A stretch of DNA of 38,688 nucleotides from JAGMES01 sp023128035 (GCA_030627905.1 DAOVRZ010000049.1:1-38688); one strand, 5' to 3'. Numbered from the stretch's first letter, positions 22,800 to 31,927 are shown. Notes: a model not told the origin generated them from the sequence alone. Program-made: numbers and translations.

Positions 22800-23708
22800 G
22801 TGTTGATAGTACTCAATAGTTTCTTTTAATCCTCTATAGAGATCATACTCAGGACTCCAGCCCATTACTTTCTTCGCTTTTTTATTGTCCAGATAACTAT
22901 CTCGAATTTCTCCCTCACGTTCTTTAGCATATACTGTTTGAATAGAAAATCCCATTATATCTTCTAAAACTTGAAGCAAACGATTCACACTATCCTGACG
23001 GTTGCAACTAATGTTCACAAGTTGATTATCACCTTTGGTAAGAGCCTGTATGTTTGCATTAACTATATCTTTAACAAAGATAAAATCTCTTGTTTGCTCT
23101 CCATCTCCAAAGACAATAGCAGACTCTCCAGCAAGAACTTTATCAATAAAGATAGAGATAACTCCACCTTCCCCTTTTGCATCCTGTCTTGGCCCATAAA
23201 CATTGGCATAGCGAAGAATAGTATATTTTAAGCCATATATAGAGCTATACATCCTAATGTAATGCTCTGGAGTGTGTTTACTCACCCCATATGCAGACAT
23301 AGCTTTTATAGGATTATCTTCAAGTATCGGTAAATAATCAGGTTCACCATAAACTGCTGCTGAAGAAGCATAAATAATCTTTTCCACATTATGCTTACGG
23401 CAGGTTTCCAATAAATTAATGGTACCCAAAATATTATTTTGCCCATCAAATACTGGTTCCTGCATCGAACGCCGCACATCAATCTGTGCTGCATGATGAA
23501 TAACATGTGTAATCTTTTCAGTTTTAAATACCTCTTGAATATCAGAAGAGAGAATATCCATCTGATAAAATTTTGCCTTTGGATTTAAATTTTCAAGTTT
23601 TCCAGTAGAAAGGTTATCTATAACTACTACTTTTTTCCCTAACTCAATAAGTTCGTCAACAATGTTAGAACCAATAAAACCTGCCCCACCAGTTACTAAT
23701 ATATTCAT
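22791..23708 (-). CDS. galE: UDP-glucose 4-epimerase-like NAD-dependent sugar epimerase
   Basis: 305 residues, extended short-chain dehydrogenase fold. The NAD loop is TGGAGFIGS (6-14), with D31 for the ribose. YASSAAVYG is followed by the catalytic Y140-x3-K144 (YGVSK), and RYANVYGPRQ lies in the substrate region. This family makes UDP-galactose, UDP-GalNAc or related sugars for polysaccharides; substrate cannot be told from sequence alone. Its ATG overlaps the stop of the HAD gene by ATGA, so the two are translationally coupled. Confidence 0.88.
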   Translation of the reverse strand: MNILVTGGAGFIGSNIVDELIELGKKVVVIDNLSTGKLENLNPKAKFYQMDILSSDIQEVFKTEKITHVIHHAAQIDVRRSMQEPVFDGQNNILGTINLLETCRKHNVEKIIYASSAAVYGEPDYLPILEDNPIKAMSAYGVSKHTPEHYIRMYSSIYGLKYTILRYANVYGPRQDAKGEGGVISIFIDKVLAGESAIVFGDGEQTRDFIFVKDIVNANIQALTKGDNQLVNISCNRQDSVNRLLQVLEDIMGFSIQTVYAKEREGEIRDSYLDNKKAKKVMGWSPEYDLYRGLKETIEYYQHKK

Positions 23709-24316
23709 ACCATACCTGCTATGTTGTATTTTTCTAATTCCTTCTTCAAATCAGTTGAAGCTGTAAAATGGATTGTTTTAATCCCAAATTTCTTAGCTGC
23801 TTCAATATTTTCCTTAGAGTCATCAATAAAAATAGTCTCTTCTGGTTCAATTCCATGTTCATTAATCAAATACTGATAAATTTCTGGTTCTGGTTTTAAA
23901 AGTTTTATCTTTGAAGAAATAACTTTTCCATTAAATAACTTAAAAAAGTCATATCTCTCAGATACTTCATGAAAAGCCTTAAGGTGAAAATTTGACAAAG
24001 CATATATCTTATAACCCTTCTCTTTCAGCTCACACAAAATCTCAACAGAACTTTCGATAGGAGTCAGCAATTCTTCCCAATTGAATAAAACTTTTTCGAT
24101 AGCTTTCAAATTTTCAGGATGTCGCTGACCAATTATTCTAATTACTTCTTCGATTGAAAGTGTACCACGATCAAGTTCAAGCCATTCTGCTGAGCAAAAT
24201 ATCTGTTGGTACAGTTCTTCGACTAGATCAGCATCCGAAAAATTATCTGCTAAGTATTCTTTAGGCTTAAAATTTAACAAAACATTTCCCAAATCAAAAA
24301 CTATATTAGAGATCAT
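23705..24316 (-). CDS. HAD superfamily phosphatase (YihX-like)
   Basis: 203 residues. Motif I is FDLGNVLL with D8 but Asn in place of the usual second Asp (D-x-G-N), as in YihX-type sugar phosphatases. Motif II is ALSNFH, motif III KPEPEIY, and motif IV FIDDSKENIEAA. The helical cap lies between. YihX of E. coli hydrolyses glucose 1-phosphate, so a sugar-phosphate role fits its operon partner, a UDP-sugar epimerase. GGAGG lies ten bases before the ATG. A strong promoter lies 72 bases upstream. Confidence 0.88.
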   Translation of the reverse strand: MISNIVFDLGNVLLNFKPKEYLADNFSDADLVEELYQQIFCSAEWLELDRGTLSIEEVIRIIGQRHPENLKAIEKVLFNWEELLTPIESSVEILCELKEKGYKIYALSNFHLKAFHEVSERYDFFKLFNGKVISSKIKLLKPEPEIYQYLINEHGIEPEETIFIDDSKENIEAAKKFGIKTIHFTASTDLKKELEKYNIAGMV

Positions 24317-24387
24317 TATTCTCAGTCCTCCTCATAAGCGCATCAATTCTTTTTGAATCCCGAATTTATTGTATTCGTCTTATTGTA

Positions 24388-24416
24388 AGTATATTTCATA
24401 TTTTGATAATTTTCAA
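24388..24416 (-). promoter_or_regulatory. Sigma-A type promoter of the HAD-galE operon
   Basis: On the minus strand TTGAAA (24411-24416) and TATACT (24388-24393) are exactly 17 bases apart, roughly 70 bases before the HAD start codon. Confidence 0.7.
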
Positions 24417-24469
24417 GCAAGGTTTAGATGCTAGAAAAATCAAGTTTTTTAGATTAATTTATAACAAAA

Positions 24470-24501
24470 AATCTCTATTGCTATTGTTAGCAATAGAGAT
24501 T
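24470..24501 (-). terminator. Terminator closing the protease operon
   Basis: A perfect 14-bp stem (AATCTCTATTGCTA and its complement) with a 4-base loop follows the protease stop codon at a distance of four bases. On the minus strand TTTTTG follows. The arms are AT-rich but long enough to be stable. Confidence 0.8.
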
Positions 24502-24505
24502 TTCA

Positions 24506-26365
24506 CTAAAAAGCCACACCTATATTAATTGCATGAAAATCACCTTCAATAAATTTTACTTGAATATCTATCTCTGAAATCATATCCACATCAGATGTAA
24601 CCATAAATTCTTCAGATTCTCCGAAATAATCCCCTGAATCAATGATCAAATTATGATTCACATCAATCCACCCAATCACTCTCCCGGTTCCTGTGTGAAC
24701 ACCTGAAAGATTATACTCTCCATTCACTGCAACCTGTATCACAGGGCTTCTCAACTGAGCTGAACCATCTTCGATTGAACCAAAGAATACATAAGTATGC
24801 TGAAATCTATCTAATGCCATATATGGGTCTACAAGACCATATCCGGTGCTGAGATCATATCCTTGTGTACCCAGATCCCGTGCAGTATCTCTTAATACTA
24901 ATCTAAGATAATCTGGATCATTTATTCCGTAAGCTACTAATAAAGCCGCTATACCACTTACATGAGGAGCAGCCATAGATGTCCCCTGTTGGTAAACATA
25001 AGCATAATCTTCTGCTTCCCGCTCCCAACCTGTACTAAGTATCTGAGCCTCGTTTCCAAGTCTAACGTTACCTCCTGGTGCCATTAACTCTAATCCTAGG
25101 CCATACTGAGAATAGTAAGCACGCTCACCATCAGGCCCTACAGCGCCCACAGCGATCACTTCAGGGTAGGCCGCTGGATATAGGAGGCTGTCATACCCAT
25201 AATTCCCTGAGGCGCCAACTAAGACAATCCCTGCTTCATAAGCCCTTTTAATTGCCTCATGTAGCACGAAGTCATCATTAGCAGTACCAAAACTCATATT
25301 TATAACGTCAACTTGATTCTCAATCGCCAAATCTAATGCTTCTACTATATATGCTATTGATGAATTCTCCAGCACATTAAAAACTCGAATCGGTAAAATA
25401 GATACATCAGGAGCAATTCCTACTACCCCTTGCCTATTAGCTAAAGCTCCGATAATACCTGCCACATGTAAGCCATGTCGATTTAACAGTTCATTTTCTT
25501 TATTATTACCTGTCGTATCTAATGCAGGCAACAGATTTGGTAAAAGATCAGGATGTAAAGAGGTATATAGAGTATCCAAAACAGCAACCACTACCCCACT
25601 TCCGGTAGAGTGCTGCCAGGCCAAATTAATATCCATCATCTGCATATTCCAAAGATCAGCCCATTCCCAATCAGAATCTCCATACTCCTGACCCATCATT
25701 TGAACCATGCTATTTAGTGCAATATATTCGACTTCACCTGTTAGGGTTAATTCTTCAACCCATCTCTCAGCATCAACATCAGAATCCAGAATAATTGCGT
25801 AAAAACCTGAATCTGAAGCATAGAGAATTCTACCCTTACCAGATAGTTTTTCTTGAACCCATTTTTCTCCTTTTTGAGTTATAAGATTATATTCTCCCTC
25901 AATAATTTGTTCCTCTAAAGCTTTTTCATTTACTTGAAGGCTTTTGAAACTATTTTGAGGAAGAGATTCAGATAAGTTAATTTCACGAATTACTTGACCA
26001 GTTATAAGCCCTCCTGCTGGATTTAACTCTAATGGTGAAAGTTGAACCGTCTGGCTTTTACTACCATCTACAAACTGTTCTATAATACTATCTTCATAAT
26101 TAGGATGTTGGAAAATAAGTTTTGCTACCCCATTATCAACAGAAGTTTTAACCAAAAAAAGGCCGTGTTCATCAGTCTCGCCGAGAAGGTCACCTTCGGT
26201 ATTCAAGACCTTGACACCCATAATCGGTTGATGAAGAACTGAACTCTCTCGTACTTCTCCAGCAAACCATGATGTAAAAATATAAAGCCCAGATGATGTA
26301 CAACCGCTAAGCAATAAAGAAATTATTATTAAAATTAGTCCAAATTTTTTATAATTTTTTAGCAT
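24506..26365 (-). CDS. Subtilisin-like (S8) protease lipoprotein
   Basis: 619 residues from the ATG at 26363-26365, with AGGTGG six bases upstream. A lipobox LLSGC (C22) makes it a lipoprotein. Residues about 49-110 are a carboxypeptidase-regulatory-like beta sandwich (GVKVLNTEGDLLGETDEHG). A propeptide-like stretch covers about 155-215. The catalytic domain at about 240-530 has D264 in VAVLDT, H297 in RHGLHVAGI, the INMSFG and GASGNYG blocks, and S463 in GTSMAAPHVSG, so all three triad residues are present. The loop after D264 is LY, not the usual GV. The last 90 residues include GWIDVNHNLIIDSGDY, a beta domain. Bound to the outer face of a membrane, it could process envelope or surface proteins such as the large surface protein of the tad operon (inference). 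Confidence 0.9.
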   Translation of the reverse strand: MLKNYKKFGLILIIISLLLSGCTSSGLYIFTSWFAGEVRESSVLHQPIMGVKVLNTEGDLLGETDEHGLFLVKTSVDNGVAKLIFQHPNYEDSIIEQFVDGSKSQTVQLSPLELNPAGGLITGQVIREINLSESLPQNSFKSLQVNEKALEEQIIEGEYNLITQKGEKWVQEKLSGKGRILYASDSGFYAIILDSDVDAERWVEELTLTGEVEYIALNSMVQMMGQEYGDSDWEWADLWNMQMMDINLAWQHSTGSGVVVAVLDTLYTSLHPDLLPNLLPALDTTGNNKENELLNRHGLHVAGIIGALANRQGVVGIAPDVSILPIRVFNVLENSSIAYIVEALDLAIENQVDVINMSFGTANDDFVLHEAIKRAYEAGIVLVGASGNYGYDSLLYPAAYPEVIAVGAVGPDGERAYYSQYGLGLELMAPGGNVRLGNEAQILSTGWEREAEDYAYVYQQGTSMAAPHVSGIAALLVAYGINDPDYLRLVLRDTARDLGTQGYDLSTGYGLVDPYMALDRFQHTYVFFGSIEDGSAQLRSPVIQVAVNGEYNLSGVHTGTGRVIGWIDVNHNLIIDSGDYFGESEEFMVTSDVDMISEIDIQVKFIEGDFHAINIGVAF

Positions 26366-26380
26366 CAAATGCCACCTACT

Positions 26381-26911
26381 TTATAAACGAATTCCAACCC
26401 AGAAAGCATAACCATCTTCATTTCCAAAAAGATTACCTACACCTAAATTAATAAAATATTTAGGAAGCCAGGTTTCTATTTGATAACGTGGAAAAATCCC
26501 AATCATATCATCTATCACCAGCTCTCCCTTTAAGGCGAATCTAGCAGATGAAACAGGAAACTCTATGTGCATCCCTGTCTTAAAAAAAGAATTATGTGTC
26601 CTATTGAGCTTGTATTTTTCTACTCCAACAAAACCCCAGGTTGCAAATTTGGGATGATCAAAGAGGAGAAATTCAATCCCTGCTCCCCATTGATCATAAA
26701 AATCGCCAATCTGTAATCCATCCAGATAAAAGCCTTGATTAGGAACTAAGTCCAGTCGCGCATTCCAACTATATCCTTCATCTTCAGAGAAAAATATCTT
26801 ATTTATTGACAATTGATAGCTAAGTGCATCAGCATCTCCACAGGAAATGAAGAGTAAAATAAGAGCAAAGATAAGTAAAGCTGAAACTTTGTATTTTTCT
26901 ATTCTGATCAT
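26381..26911 (-). CDS. Small putative outer-membrane protein, unknown
   Basis: 176 residues. A hydrophobic signal (VSALLIFALILLFISCGDA) is followed by strands rich in Tyr/Trp/Phe (YSWNARLDLV, FYDQWGAGIEFLLF, WGFVGVEKYKL), ending in GYAFWVGIRL with an aromatic near the end. It looks like an eight-stranded barrel by size (estimate). Cysteine after LLFIS is not a clear lipobox but could be one. It is 15 bases upstream of the protease gene, so the pair probably works together. No family recognised. Confidence 0.55.
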   Translation of the reverse strand: MIRIEKYKVSALLIFALILLFISCGDADALSYQLSINKIFFSEDEGYSWNARLDLVPNQGFYLDGLQIGDFYDQWGAGIEFLLFDHPKFATWGFVGVEKYKLNRTHNSFFKTGMHIEFPVSSARFALKGELVIDDMIGIFPRYQIETWLPKYFINLGVGNLFGNEDGYAFWVGIRL

Positions 26912-26937
26912 TAAGTCCAGCCCCTTTTTTTCCTTAA

Positions 26938-27357
26938 CTATTTTTTGGGAGGCATAACTAATGCTTCACCTTCGATTACAATTTTTCCATCTTGATTTTT
27001 GCAGATTGTTGAAAGTTTTATACGATTTTTTTCTTCTATTTTTTCGATTACTTCAACTTCAGCAGTTACAGTATCTCCAAAATAAACAGGTGCAAGAAAC
27101 TTTAGGTTTTGGCTTAAGTAAAGAGTTCCTGGCCCGGGTAATTGCATTCCTAAAACTGCTGAAATTAAACCTGCTCCTAATATTCCATGGGCTATTCTTT
27201 TTTTGAAGAAACTTTTTTCAGCATGAATTTCATTGATATGAGCTGGGTTTAAATCACCTGTAACTCCTGCAAAAGTATATACATCATGCTCAGTAATCGT
27301 CTTTGAAAACATCGCTTTATCATTAATATTAATTTCATTAATACTTTTTCCTAACAT
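26938..27357 (-). CDS. MaoC-like (R)-hydratase/dehydratase
   Basis: 139 residues from the ATG at 27355-27357 (MLGKSINEI), with GGAG eight bases upstream. It is a hot-dog fold with the hydratase-2 motif: D35 in DLNPAH with H40 (D-x4-H), then RIAHGILGAGLISAVLGMQLPG. Family members hydrate 2-enoyl-CoA or act in fatty-acid chain steps. An N-terminal dehydratase fold with no partner makes the substrate unclear. It lies between the phosphohexomutase (17 bases away) and the small barrel gene, an odd mix of lipid and sugar genes. Confidence 0.9.
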   Translation of the reverse strand: MLGKSINEININDKAMFSKTITEHDVYTFAGVTGDLNPAHINEIHAEKSFFKKRIAHGILGAGLISAVLGMQLPGPGTLYLSQNLKFLAPVYFGDTVTAEVEVIEKIEEKNRIKLSTICKNQDGKIVIEGEALVMPPKK

Positions 27358-27373
27358 TTTCATCGCTCCTTTT

Positions 27374-29104
27374 TTAAATTTCAATTAATTTCAATACTTC
27401 TCTTTGTAATTCTTCCAACCCTTCTTTTGCCATGCAAGAATTTTTTCCTACAAAAGAGAAATAAATTTTAATCTTAGGTTCTGTTCCAGATGGGCGGATT
27501 GTAAATCCACTTTGATCGTCAAGTATAAACTTTAAAACATTGGATTTAGGTAAATCAAGTGAAGTCGTTTCTCCAGTAGTAAGATCATGACGTTTCTGTA
27601 TCAGATAATCTTCTACACTGACTACTTTACGTTCTCCAATATTAGTTGGAGTTGTTTCTCTGAGTTTCTCTAAAATCTGCCGAATCTTTTCCTGACCAGC
27701 AATTCCTTCTAATTTGATAGATTTTAAACCTTCCACGTAATATCCATATTCATTCATTAGCCGCATAAGCTGTTCATATAAACTGATCCCTTTAGATTTA
27801 TAATAAGCAGCCATCTCTGCAATCATAGCGGCAGCGACTACTGCATCTTTATCACGGGCATGAGTTCCAACAAGATAACCATAACTTTCTTCAAATCCAA
27901 ATAAATATTCATACTCCCCAGTTTCTTCAAACTCTTTTATCTTCTCACCTATGAATTTAAAGCCAGTTAAAGTATCTAAAACCTTAACTTTGTATCTATC
28001 TCCAATTTTATGGACCATATCAGTGGTAACAATAGTTTTTATAATCGCACCATTGGCAGGAAGTTTGTTATGTTTTTCAGCCTGTGATAATATGTATTCA
28101 GTTAATAATACCCCTATCTGATTTCCAGTAAAGACAACATATTCGCCATCTTGTTTTTGCTCAACAACTCCAATTCGATCACAGTCTGGATCTGTTCCCA
28201 AAATCAGATCTGGTTTCGTAGTTTTTGCCATCTCAATGGCTAGATTAAAAGCTTCTTTCTCTTCAGGATTTGGATAGGCAACTGTTGAAAAATTAGGATC
28301 AGGCAGTTCTTGCTCAGAGACCACTTGGACATTACGAAAGCCCATTTCTTTCAACACTCGACGAACAGGAATATTGCCAGCTCCATGTATAGGTGTATAA
28401 ATGATTTTTAGATCTTCAACAGTCTTTTTAAAGTCTTCATCAATAAAAGATATCTTTTTTATTGCTTCCACAAACTTATCTTCAATGCTTTTATCTATAG
28501 TTTGAAATAAATTTCGTTTTTCTGCTTCATCTCGAGAGATAGTCTTGATCTGATTGAAATCTGTTATCTTCTTAACCTCGTCGATTACTAATGTTGCTCT
28601 CTTTGGCGTTAGCTGGCCCCCATCGGCCCAATAAACCTTATAACCGTTATATTGAGAGGGATTATGTGATGCAGTGATGACAACCCCAGCAATGGCGTTC
28701 AGCTCCCTTACAGCAAAAGAGAGTAAAGGTGTAGGAGCTAATGCATCAAAGATAAATGTCTTGATTCCATTTCCATTCAAAACTAGTGCAGTCTCTTCAG
28801 CAAATTCTCTGGAAAAATGTCTGGAATCATATGCTATAGCAACTCCACGTTGAACTGCTTCATCTCCTGATTTAAGGATAAAGTTAGCTAAACCCTGAGT
28901 AGTTTTTCGAACAGTGTATTTATTCATGCGGTTTGTTCCCAGGCCAATCACTCCCCTAAGCCCCCCAGTCCCAAACTCCAGATCACTATAAAAACATTCT
29001 TTAATCTCATCAGGATCATCTTTGATCTTCAAAAGTTCCTGTTTAGTTTCATCATCGATATAGTCACTCATTAACCATTGGTTATATCTTTCCATATATT
29101 CCAT
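27374..29104 (-). CDS. Phosphoglucomutase/phosphomannomutase
   Basis: 576 residues, the usual length for the alpha-phosphohexomutase subfamily close to PgcA. Active-site serine S146 lies in TASHNP. The metal loop is DPDCDRIG, the sugar-specific loop GFEESYGY, and the phosphate-binding loop RPSGTEPKIK near the C terminus. It interconverts glucose or mannose 1-phosphate and 6-phosphate, and feeds nucleotide sugars. Together with manA two genes upstream it can supply mannose 1-phosphate (known pathway; substrate preference not visible). GGAG lies eight bases before the ATG. Confidence 0.95.
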   Translation of the reverse strand: MEYMERYNQWLMSDYIDDETKQELLKIKDDPDEIKECFYSDLEFGTGGLRGVIGLGTNRMNKYTVRKTTQGLANFILKSGDEAVQRGVAIAYDSRHFSREFAEETALVLNGNGIKTFIFDALAPTPLLSFAVRELNAIAGVVITASHNPSQYNGYKVYWADGGQLTPKRATLVIDEVKKITDFNQIKTISRDEAEKRNLFQTIDKSIEDKFVEAIKKISFIDEDFKKTVEDLKIIYTPIHGAGNIPVRRVLKEMGFRNVQVVSEQELPDPNFSTVAYPNPEEKEAFNLAIEMAKTTKPDLILGTDPDCDRIGVVEQKQDGEYVVFTGNQIGVLLTEYILSQAEKHNKLPANGAIIKTIVTTDMVHKIGDRYKVKVLDTLTGFKFIGEKIKEFEETGEYEYLFGFEESYGYLVGTHARDKDAVVAAAMIAEMAAYYKSKGISLYEQLMRLMNEYGYYVEGLKSIKLEGIAGQEKIRQILEKLRETTPTNIGERKVVSVEDYLIQKRHDLTTGETTSLDLPKSNVLKFILDDQSGFTIRPSGTEPKIKIYFSFVGKNSCMAKEGLEELQREVLKLIEI

Positions 29105-29120
29105 AAAACTTTCTCCTTTC

Positions 29121-29921
29121 TTACTGGTCTAAATCTGTACTTAACTCACGATAATTTTTTTGTTCCTTGATCTGGTACTGATACTCACCATTTACCTGAA
29201 TAAATTGACCGGGAATCACCTTAAACTCTACCAGAAGATTTTCTGGTTTCATTCCTATTGCCGCAAAACCTAGATCAAGAATCTTCATAACACCCATATT
29301 AGTTTTAAGCATTTTCGGTAATTTTAATGCTACAGAGATAATATTCCATTTATTTTGAGTTAATTGACGAATCATAGTATCTAAAAATCTCTGTTGAAGT
29401 AGGATTACTTTTAATTCTCCTGATCCATTTAAATTCTCTGGTCGATATCGTAAAAAACGACGAGCAGTCTCTCCACCAAAAGTATGTTTCCCTGCTTGTA
29501 AGTAAAGATACGGTTCATCATCAATTTCAGGAATCTCTATAGGTTCAGGTAATTCAAAATCTACCCCACCCATAGCATCAACTACCCCCTTAGCCCCTGC
29601 ATAATCAACTATCATATAATTAGAAATCTTAAGATTTAAATATTCTGCCAATGCAGATTTTACTTTTTCCACACCATCTTCTTTTAGTGCAAGGTGAAGG
29701 GGCTTTTTCAGGATCGGAGAACCATCTTGAAAAACAGCTCCGGGAGGGATCGAAATCACTCTAGCAGAATATGTATCCATATCATATATATTCACCATAA
29801 TTGTCTCAAATCTGTCCTGATACTGTCCTAAAACCAATACACAATCTTCTTTTGCTTGGATAGGCATACTTAAACTAAGTAGAATACAGATGAATCCAGG
29901 CAAAAACCATTTATAAGCCAT
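29121..29921 (-). CDS. LytR-CpsA-Psr (LCP) family protein, divergent
   Basis: 266 residues with an N-terminal signal or membrane segment (WFLPGFICILLSLSMPIQA). The LCP core runs from VLVLGQYQDRFETIMVNIYD through NYMIVDYAGAKGVVDAMGGVDFELP to GGETARRFLRYR and LQQRFLDTMIRQL. Normal LCP enzymes have an SIPRDT block whose Arg binds the pyrophosphate of the lipid donor. Here it is SIPPGA, so that Arg is lost, although the later RYR and QQR arginines remain. LCP enzymes attach glycans from a lipid carrier to peptidoglycan or protein; this one may be inactive or altered. It lies between manA and the mutase in one operon. Confidence 0.85.
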   Translation of the reverse strand: MAYKWFLPGFICILLSLSMPIQAKEDCVLVLGQYQDRFETIMVNIYDMDTYSARVISIPPGAVFQDGSPILKKPLHLALKEDGVEKVKSALAEYLNLKISNYMIVDYAGAKGVVDAMGGVDFELPEPIEIPEIDDEPYLYLQAGKHTFGGETARRFLRYRPENLNGSGELKVILLQQRFLDTMIRQLTQNKWNIISVALKLPKMLKTNMGVMKILDLGFAAIGMKPENLLVEFKVIPGQFIQVNGEYQYQIKEQKNYRELSTDLDQ

Positions 29922-29938
29922 ACTTCACCCCTTTCCGA

Positions 29939-31003
29939 TCAGACCAGATTTTCTAAACCACCAACCTTGCTTAAGTCTTCCTTAGTATATCCTTTAGCCA
30001 ACAAAGGTGTGATTACCTCTTTTTGAAGATCAGGTATATAACTTTTTAATATCTTTATATTTCCCTTAAGTTCTACATCACCCAATGCTGCTGGAATCAC
30101 CCAGGTCTCTCCTACGGTTAATTGGTAATTATCAGTCTTGGTATTGAGAGTGCCATTACCCTCTAAAACCATCCAGATTTCAAAACGTTCAGGATTGATC
30201 TGACAAACTAAATGTTCTACCTCCAGCTCTTCTACTGCAAAATAAGGACAGGCTGTAATAAGTCGACTCTTCCAACCATCTTCTTCAAATATAATGCCCG
30301 GATGCGGATTGATACCAGTTCGTTTAAAATCAATCACTTCCAGTGCTTCTTTGATATGGAGTTCCCGTGGTTTGCCATCCAACCCGAGACGATTCCAATC
30401 ATAGACACGGTAGGTAGTATCTGAATTCTGCTGAATCTCAGCTAACCTGACGCCTTTCATAATGGCATGAACCGTTCCAGCCGGAATCAGAAAAGCATCC
30501 CCTGCTTTGACTGGTACTTCAGCAAGATATTCTTCCAGAGTGCCATCTTCTATCCCTTTCTGAAAATCAGCAGGGGTTACCCCTTCTTTCACACCCATGA
30601 TTAACTTTCCATCTGGTTCTGCATCAAGTATATACCACATCTCAGTTTTACCCAATTCACCTGGCCTAATTTTCTGTGCAAATTCATCATCAGGATGAAC
30701 CTGTACGGATAGATGTTCATTTGCATCTAAAAATTTAATCAAGAGCGGAAAAGGATCATATCCATTTTGGGCTATTCTTTTCCCTAAAAGCTCAACAGGA
30801 TATTGCTGCATGATCTCTAAAAATGACTTTCCTGCAAAAGCTCCATCCACTATCTCACTCATCTCTTGTGGACGACAGGCCAATTCCCAGCTTTCTCCGA
30901 TCGGTGAGCTCTCAGGTAATTTGCGTCCAAAAGCATTCTCAAACCAGCGCCCACCCCAGACTTTTTCTTTATAGATCGATTTACAACGAAACGGATATAG
31001 CAT
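29939..31003 (-). CDS. manA: Mannose-6-phosphate isomerase, type I
   Basis: 354 residues. Zinc ligands are visible as Q101 and H103 in QVHPDD, E121 in GKTEMW, and H179 in AGTVHA. GGRWFENAFG, the substrate-side IGESWELACR and EIQQNSDTTYRVYDW, and a second cupin-like half that ends ILKSY, all agree with the short bacterial type. It converts fructose 6-phosphate to mannose 6-phosphate, linking central metabolism to GDP-mannose or other surface-sugar precursors. GGAG lies nine bases before the ATG. It precedes the LCP and mutase genes. Confidence 0.95.
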   Translation of the reverse strand: MLYPFRCKSIYKEKVWGGRWFENAFGRKLPESSPIGESWELACRPQEMSEIVDGAFAGKSFLEIMQQYPVELLGKRIAQNGYDPFPLLIKFLDANEHLSVQVHPDDEFAQKIRPGELGKTEMWYILDAEPDGKLIMGVKEGVTPADFQKGIEDGTLEEYLAEVPVKAGDAFLIPAGTVHAIMKGVRLAEIQQNSDTTYRVYDWNRLGLDGKPRELHIKEALEVIDFKRTGINPHPGIIFEEDGWKSRLITACPYFAVEELEVEHLVCQINPERFEIWMVLEGNGTLNTKTDNYQLTVGETWVIPAALGDVELKGNIKILKSYIPDLQKEVITPLLAKGYTKEDLSKVGGLENLV

Positions 31004-31031
31004 CGCTGATCACTCCTCATAAGCTAATTAT

Positions 31032-31763
31032 TTAATCCCAAAGTATAAACTCAAATCCACCAACAAACCATTTGTCTAATCCAGTCGAAGGTTTTTTAAG
31101 AAACTTATAAAAGTCAATTTTTAAGGTTATATTCTCATTTAAGGGATATTCTAAGCCAATATTAAGAGGTAAATTCAATTCGTTATCCATCTCATCCATA
31201 AGATGAGCATCCAAAGCACTTAAAAAATTCAACCCTAAGTGATAATAATCTCGATAAATAAGTTGTCCTCCGAAAATTGGAGCAAATTGATCGTCATTTA
31301 CTATTTTACCACCTACACGAAAATCCCCAACCCACTGATCTCCAAGTAATATTTGCCTGCAATACTCTAAACGAACTACTTTGGTATCATCATCACCAAA
31401 CAAATCAGTTACCCACCAATAGTTAAACTCAAGATGTTGCATTGGGTCTAAATCCCGCTTGATAACAATTCCCCATGGTGTAATTGTATGTATTGATGTT
31501 TCCGAAATAACTTTATCATACCAATCGTAAACAAACTGTAAATCCCAGTCACCTAAACGAGAACCAAATGTTAACATATGATATCTTTGAAAAGAATCAG
31601 TTGCTGGAGTAGTCCCATCACTATTAAAACGATTGAAAATATCTAGATCAAAAAGGATGTAAAACTTATTTTCTTCCATCGGAATCTCTTCAGATGCATA
31701 AGCCGCTAGGGTCAATATAATTATAGTAACTGTCACTACTATAAATGTGGTAATCTTTTTCAC
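31032..31763 (-). CDS. Putative outer-membrane beta-barrel protein
   Basis: 243 residues from the GTG at 31761-31763, with GGGAGAGG five bases upstream. An apparent 27-residue extension (starting GVESPTEAPMF) belongs to the mobile-element relic upstream and is not part of this protein. A signal peptide (KKITTFIVVTVTIIILTLAAYA) is followed by about ten beta-rich stretches with aromatic girdles (YHMLTFGSRLGDWDLQFVYDW, shortened here by me, then HLEFNYWW), and the end FEFILWD is aromatic. No named family is evident. It is the first gene of the manA-LCP-mutase-protease operon. Confidence 0.6.
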   Translation of the reverse strand: MKKITTFIVVTVTIIILTLAAYASEEIPMEENKFYILFDLDIFNRFNSDGTTPATDSFQRYHMLTFGSRLGDWDLQFVYDWYDKVISETSIHTITPWGIVIKRDLDPMQHLEFNYWWVTDLFGDDDTKVVRLEYCRQILLGDQWVGDFRVGGKIVNDDQFAPIFGGQLIYRDYYHLGLNFLSALDAHLMDEMDNELNLPLNIGLEYPLNENITLKIDFYKFLKKPSTGLDKWFVGGFEFILWD

Positions 31764-31887
31764 AAAAACCTCTCCCTTCTGTTCTAGTGAACTCGTCCAG
31801 CTAAAGCTGAACATCGGGGCTTCAGTAGGGGATTCTACCCCCACTGAAGATTAAAAACAATTCCCACCACTTATAGAAGTGGGGGTC
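31764..31887 (-). mobile_element. Solo right end of an IS200/IS605-type element with TnpB-type omega-RNA hairpins
   Basis: Read on the minus strand there are three hairpins in a row: CCCCCACTTCTATAAGTGGTGGG (31863-31885, one bulge), CTTCAGT-x-GGGG / CCCC-x-ACTGAAG (31820-31849), and CAGCT-TT-AGCTG (31798-31809). They are followed by ACGAGTTCAC, leading into the first gene. The peptide encoded just there, GVESPTEAPMF, resembles the tail of TnpB proteins. This is how the 3' end of tnpB with its omega RNA looks, but no tnpB body or left end is present. It now forms the leader of the operon at 31763. Confidence 0.6.
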
Positions 31888-31927
31888 TTAACTCAAAAGA
31901 TAAATTCGTATTAGTGATATGTAATAT

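Noticed and set aside
31764..31844. 27-residue N-terminal extension of the barrel protein (starting GVESPTEAPMF)
   Set aside because: The ribosome site GGGAGAGG and signal peptide place the start at the GTG at 31761-31763; the extension is encoded by the IS right end.
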